A stretch of 64,000 nt of DNA from Vibrio maerlii (lineage in GTDB: Bacteria > Pseudomonadota > Gammaproteobacteria > Enterobacterales > Vibrionaceae), in assembly GCF_003415655.1 (NCBI RefSeq), contig NZ_QRHC01000013.1, positions 1-64,000 on the forward strand. The letters are read 5' to 3'. Both the position numbers and the translations under genes were made by a program. Shown here in pieces: positions 63,627-64,000 of the stretch. Numbering within the stretch: position 1 is the stretch's first letter; each line of letters begins with the position of its first letter. A model generated the notes under the pieces. The model searched no databases. It worked only from the letters and a program-made list of their open reading frames with translations, and was not told where the DNA came from.

Positions 63627-64000
63627 ATGTCTGAAATGACTCCTCGTGAGATTGTTCACGAACTGAATCGCCACATTATTGGCCAAGACAAAGCTAAGCG
63701 CTCTGTTGCTATTGCACTTCGTAACCGCTGGCGTCGCATGCAGCTTGAAGAAAGCCTGCGCGTTGAAGTAACACCAAAAAACATCCTAATGATTGGTCCT
63801 ACTGGTGTAGGTAAAACTGAGATTGCTCGCCGCCTAGCAAAGCTGGCTAATGCACCCTTCATCAAGGTTGAAGCAACCAAATTCACCGAGGTGGGCTACG
63901 TAGGTAAGGAAGTGGAAACAATCATCCGCGACCTAACGGATGCAGCAATTAAGATGACTCACCAGCAAGCAATGGAAAAAGTAAAGTTCCGTGCTGAAGA
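63627..64000 (+). CDS. hslU: HslU ATPase, N-terminal part (runs off window end)
   Basis: AAA+ unfoldase of the HslVU protease; the first 124 residues are present. It starts MSEMTPREIVHELNRHIIGQ; the P-loop GPTGVGKT is at 57-64 and the GYVG pore loop at 90-93. No ribosome-site oddity; AAGGGA precedes the ATG. Confidence 0.97.
   Translation, partial: MSEMTPREIVHELNRHIIGQDKAKRSVAIALRNRWRRMQLEESLRVEVTPKNILMIGPTGVGKTEIARRLAKLANAPFIKVEATKFTEVGYVGKEVETIIRDLTDAAIKMTHQQAMEKVKFRAE

Overview
The window is core chromosome of a Vibrio (Vibrionaceae, Gammaproteobacteria). The evidence is an AphA quorum-sensing regulator next to ppc, an ArgH with a fused acetyltransferase domain, a peroxiredoxin-glutaredoxin fusion divergent from oxyR, PilMNOPQ next to aroK-aroB-damX-dam, and E. 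coli-like order in the str and slyX/slyD/kefGB/crp regions. Species cannot be fixed from sequence reading alone. I see no insertion sequence, prophage, integron, CRISPR array, rRNA or tRNA gene, and no island of foreign-looking genes. The window starts inside tuf and ends inside hslU.

Layout. 1-5.6 kb, minus strand: translation block rpsL-rpsG-fusA-tuf behind a near-consensus promoter, preceded by tusDCB and a YheO-type regulator. 5.7-12.5 kb: two FKBP-type prolyl isomerases (fkpA, slyD), an uncharacterised WD40 lipoprotein, slyX, an isoaspartyl peptidase, a YheV-type protein and the KefGB glutathione-gated potassium efflux pair. 12.6-18.4 kb, plus strand: ABC-F ATPase yheS, a TIGR02444 protein, hydrolase yheT, yheU, prkB and crp. 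18.4-24.3 kb, minus: a DUF1338 dioxygenase-like gene, astD, astA, argD/astC (arginine catabolism) and pabA. 24.3-31.2 kb, minus: trpS, gph, rpe, dam, damX, aroB, aroK. 31.3-38.5 kb: pilQ-P-O-N-M (type IV pilus secretin and alignment complex), divergent from PBP1a. 38.5-40.7 kb: oxyR divergent from the Prx-Grx gene, then a DUF3624 protein. 40.8-47.4 kb: arginine biosynthesis argH(A), argG, argB, argC, divergent from argE. 47.6-51.2 kb: ppc and aphA. 51.3-56.6 kb: methionine regulon metF, metL, metB and the repressor metJ. 56.6-64 kb: malic enzyme, rpmE, priA, cytR, ftsN, hslV and the start of hslU.

How it works together. Several regulons can be read directly. MetJ operators precede metF and lie between metB and metJ. 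ARG-box-like sites precede argH, argG and the argC/argE intergenic region. An OxyR-type site lies between oxyR and its peroxidase. A CRP site lies upstream of crp and a sigma-32-type promoter upstream of hslVU. The aphA leader carries a LuxR/HapR-like site and a Qrr-sRNA-complementary stretch, which are the quorum-sensing inputs known for this gene in other vibrios.

The least explained sequence is non-coding. Short tandem repeats (8-bp AGCTAGA-type units at three genes, a 16-bp unit at a fourth) begin within a few bases of stop codons, in one case including the stop codon. Larger palindromes rich in CTAG and GGGACT/AGTCCC fill other intergenic gaps. They may be a lineage-specific intergenic repeat family and are the best candidate here for something under-described. 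I found no new defence, biosynthetic or mobile system.
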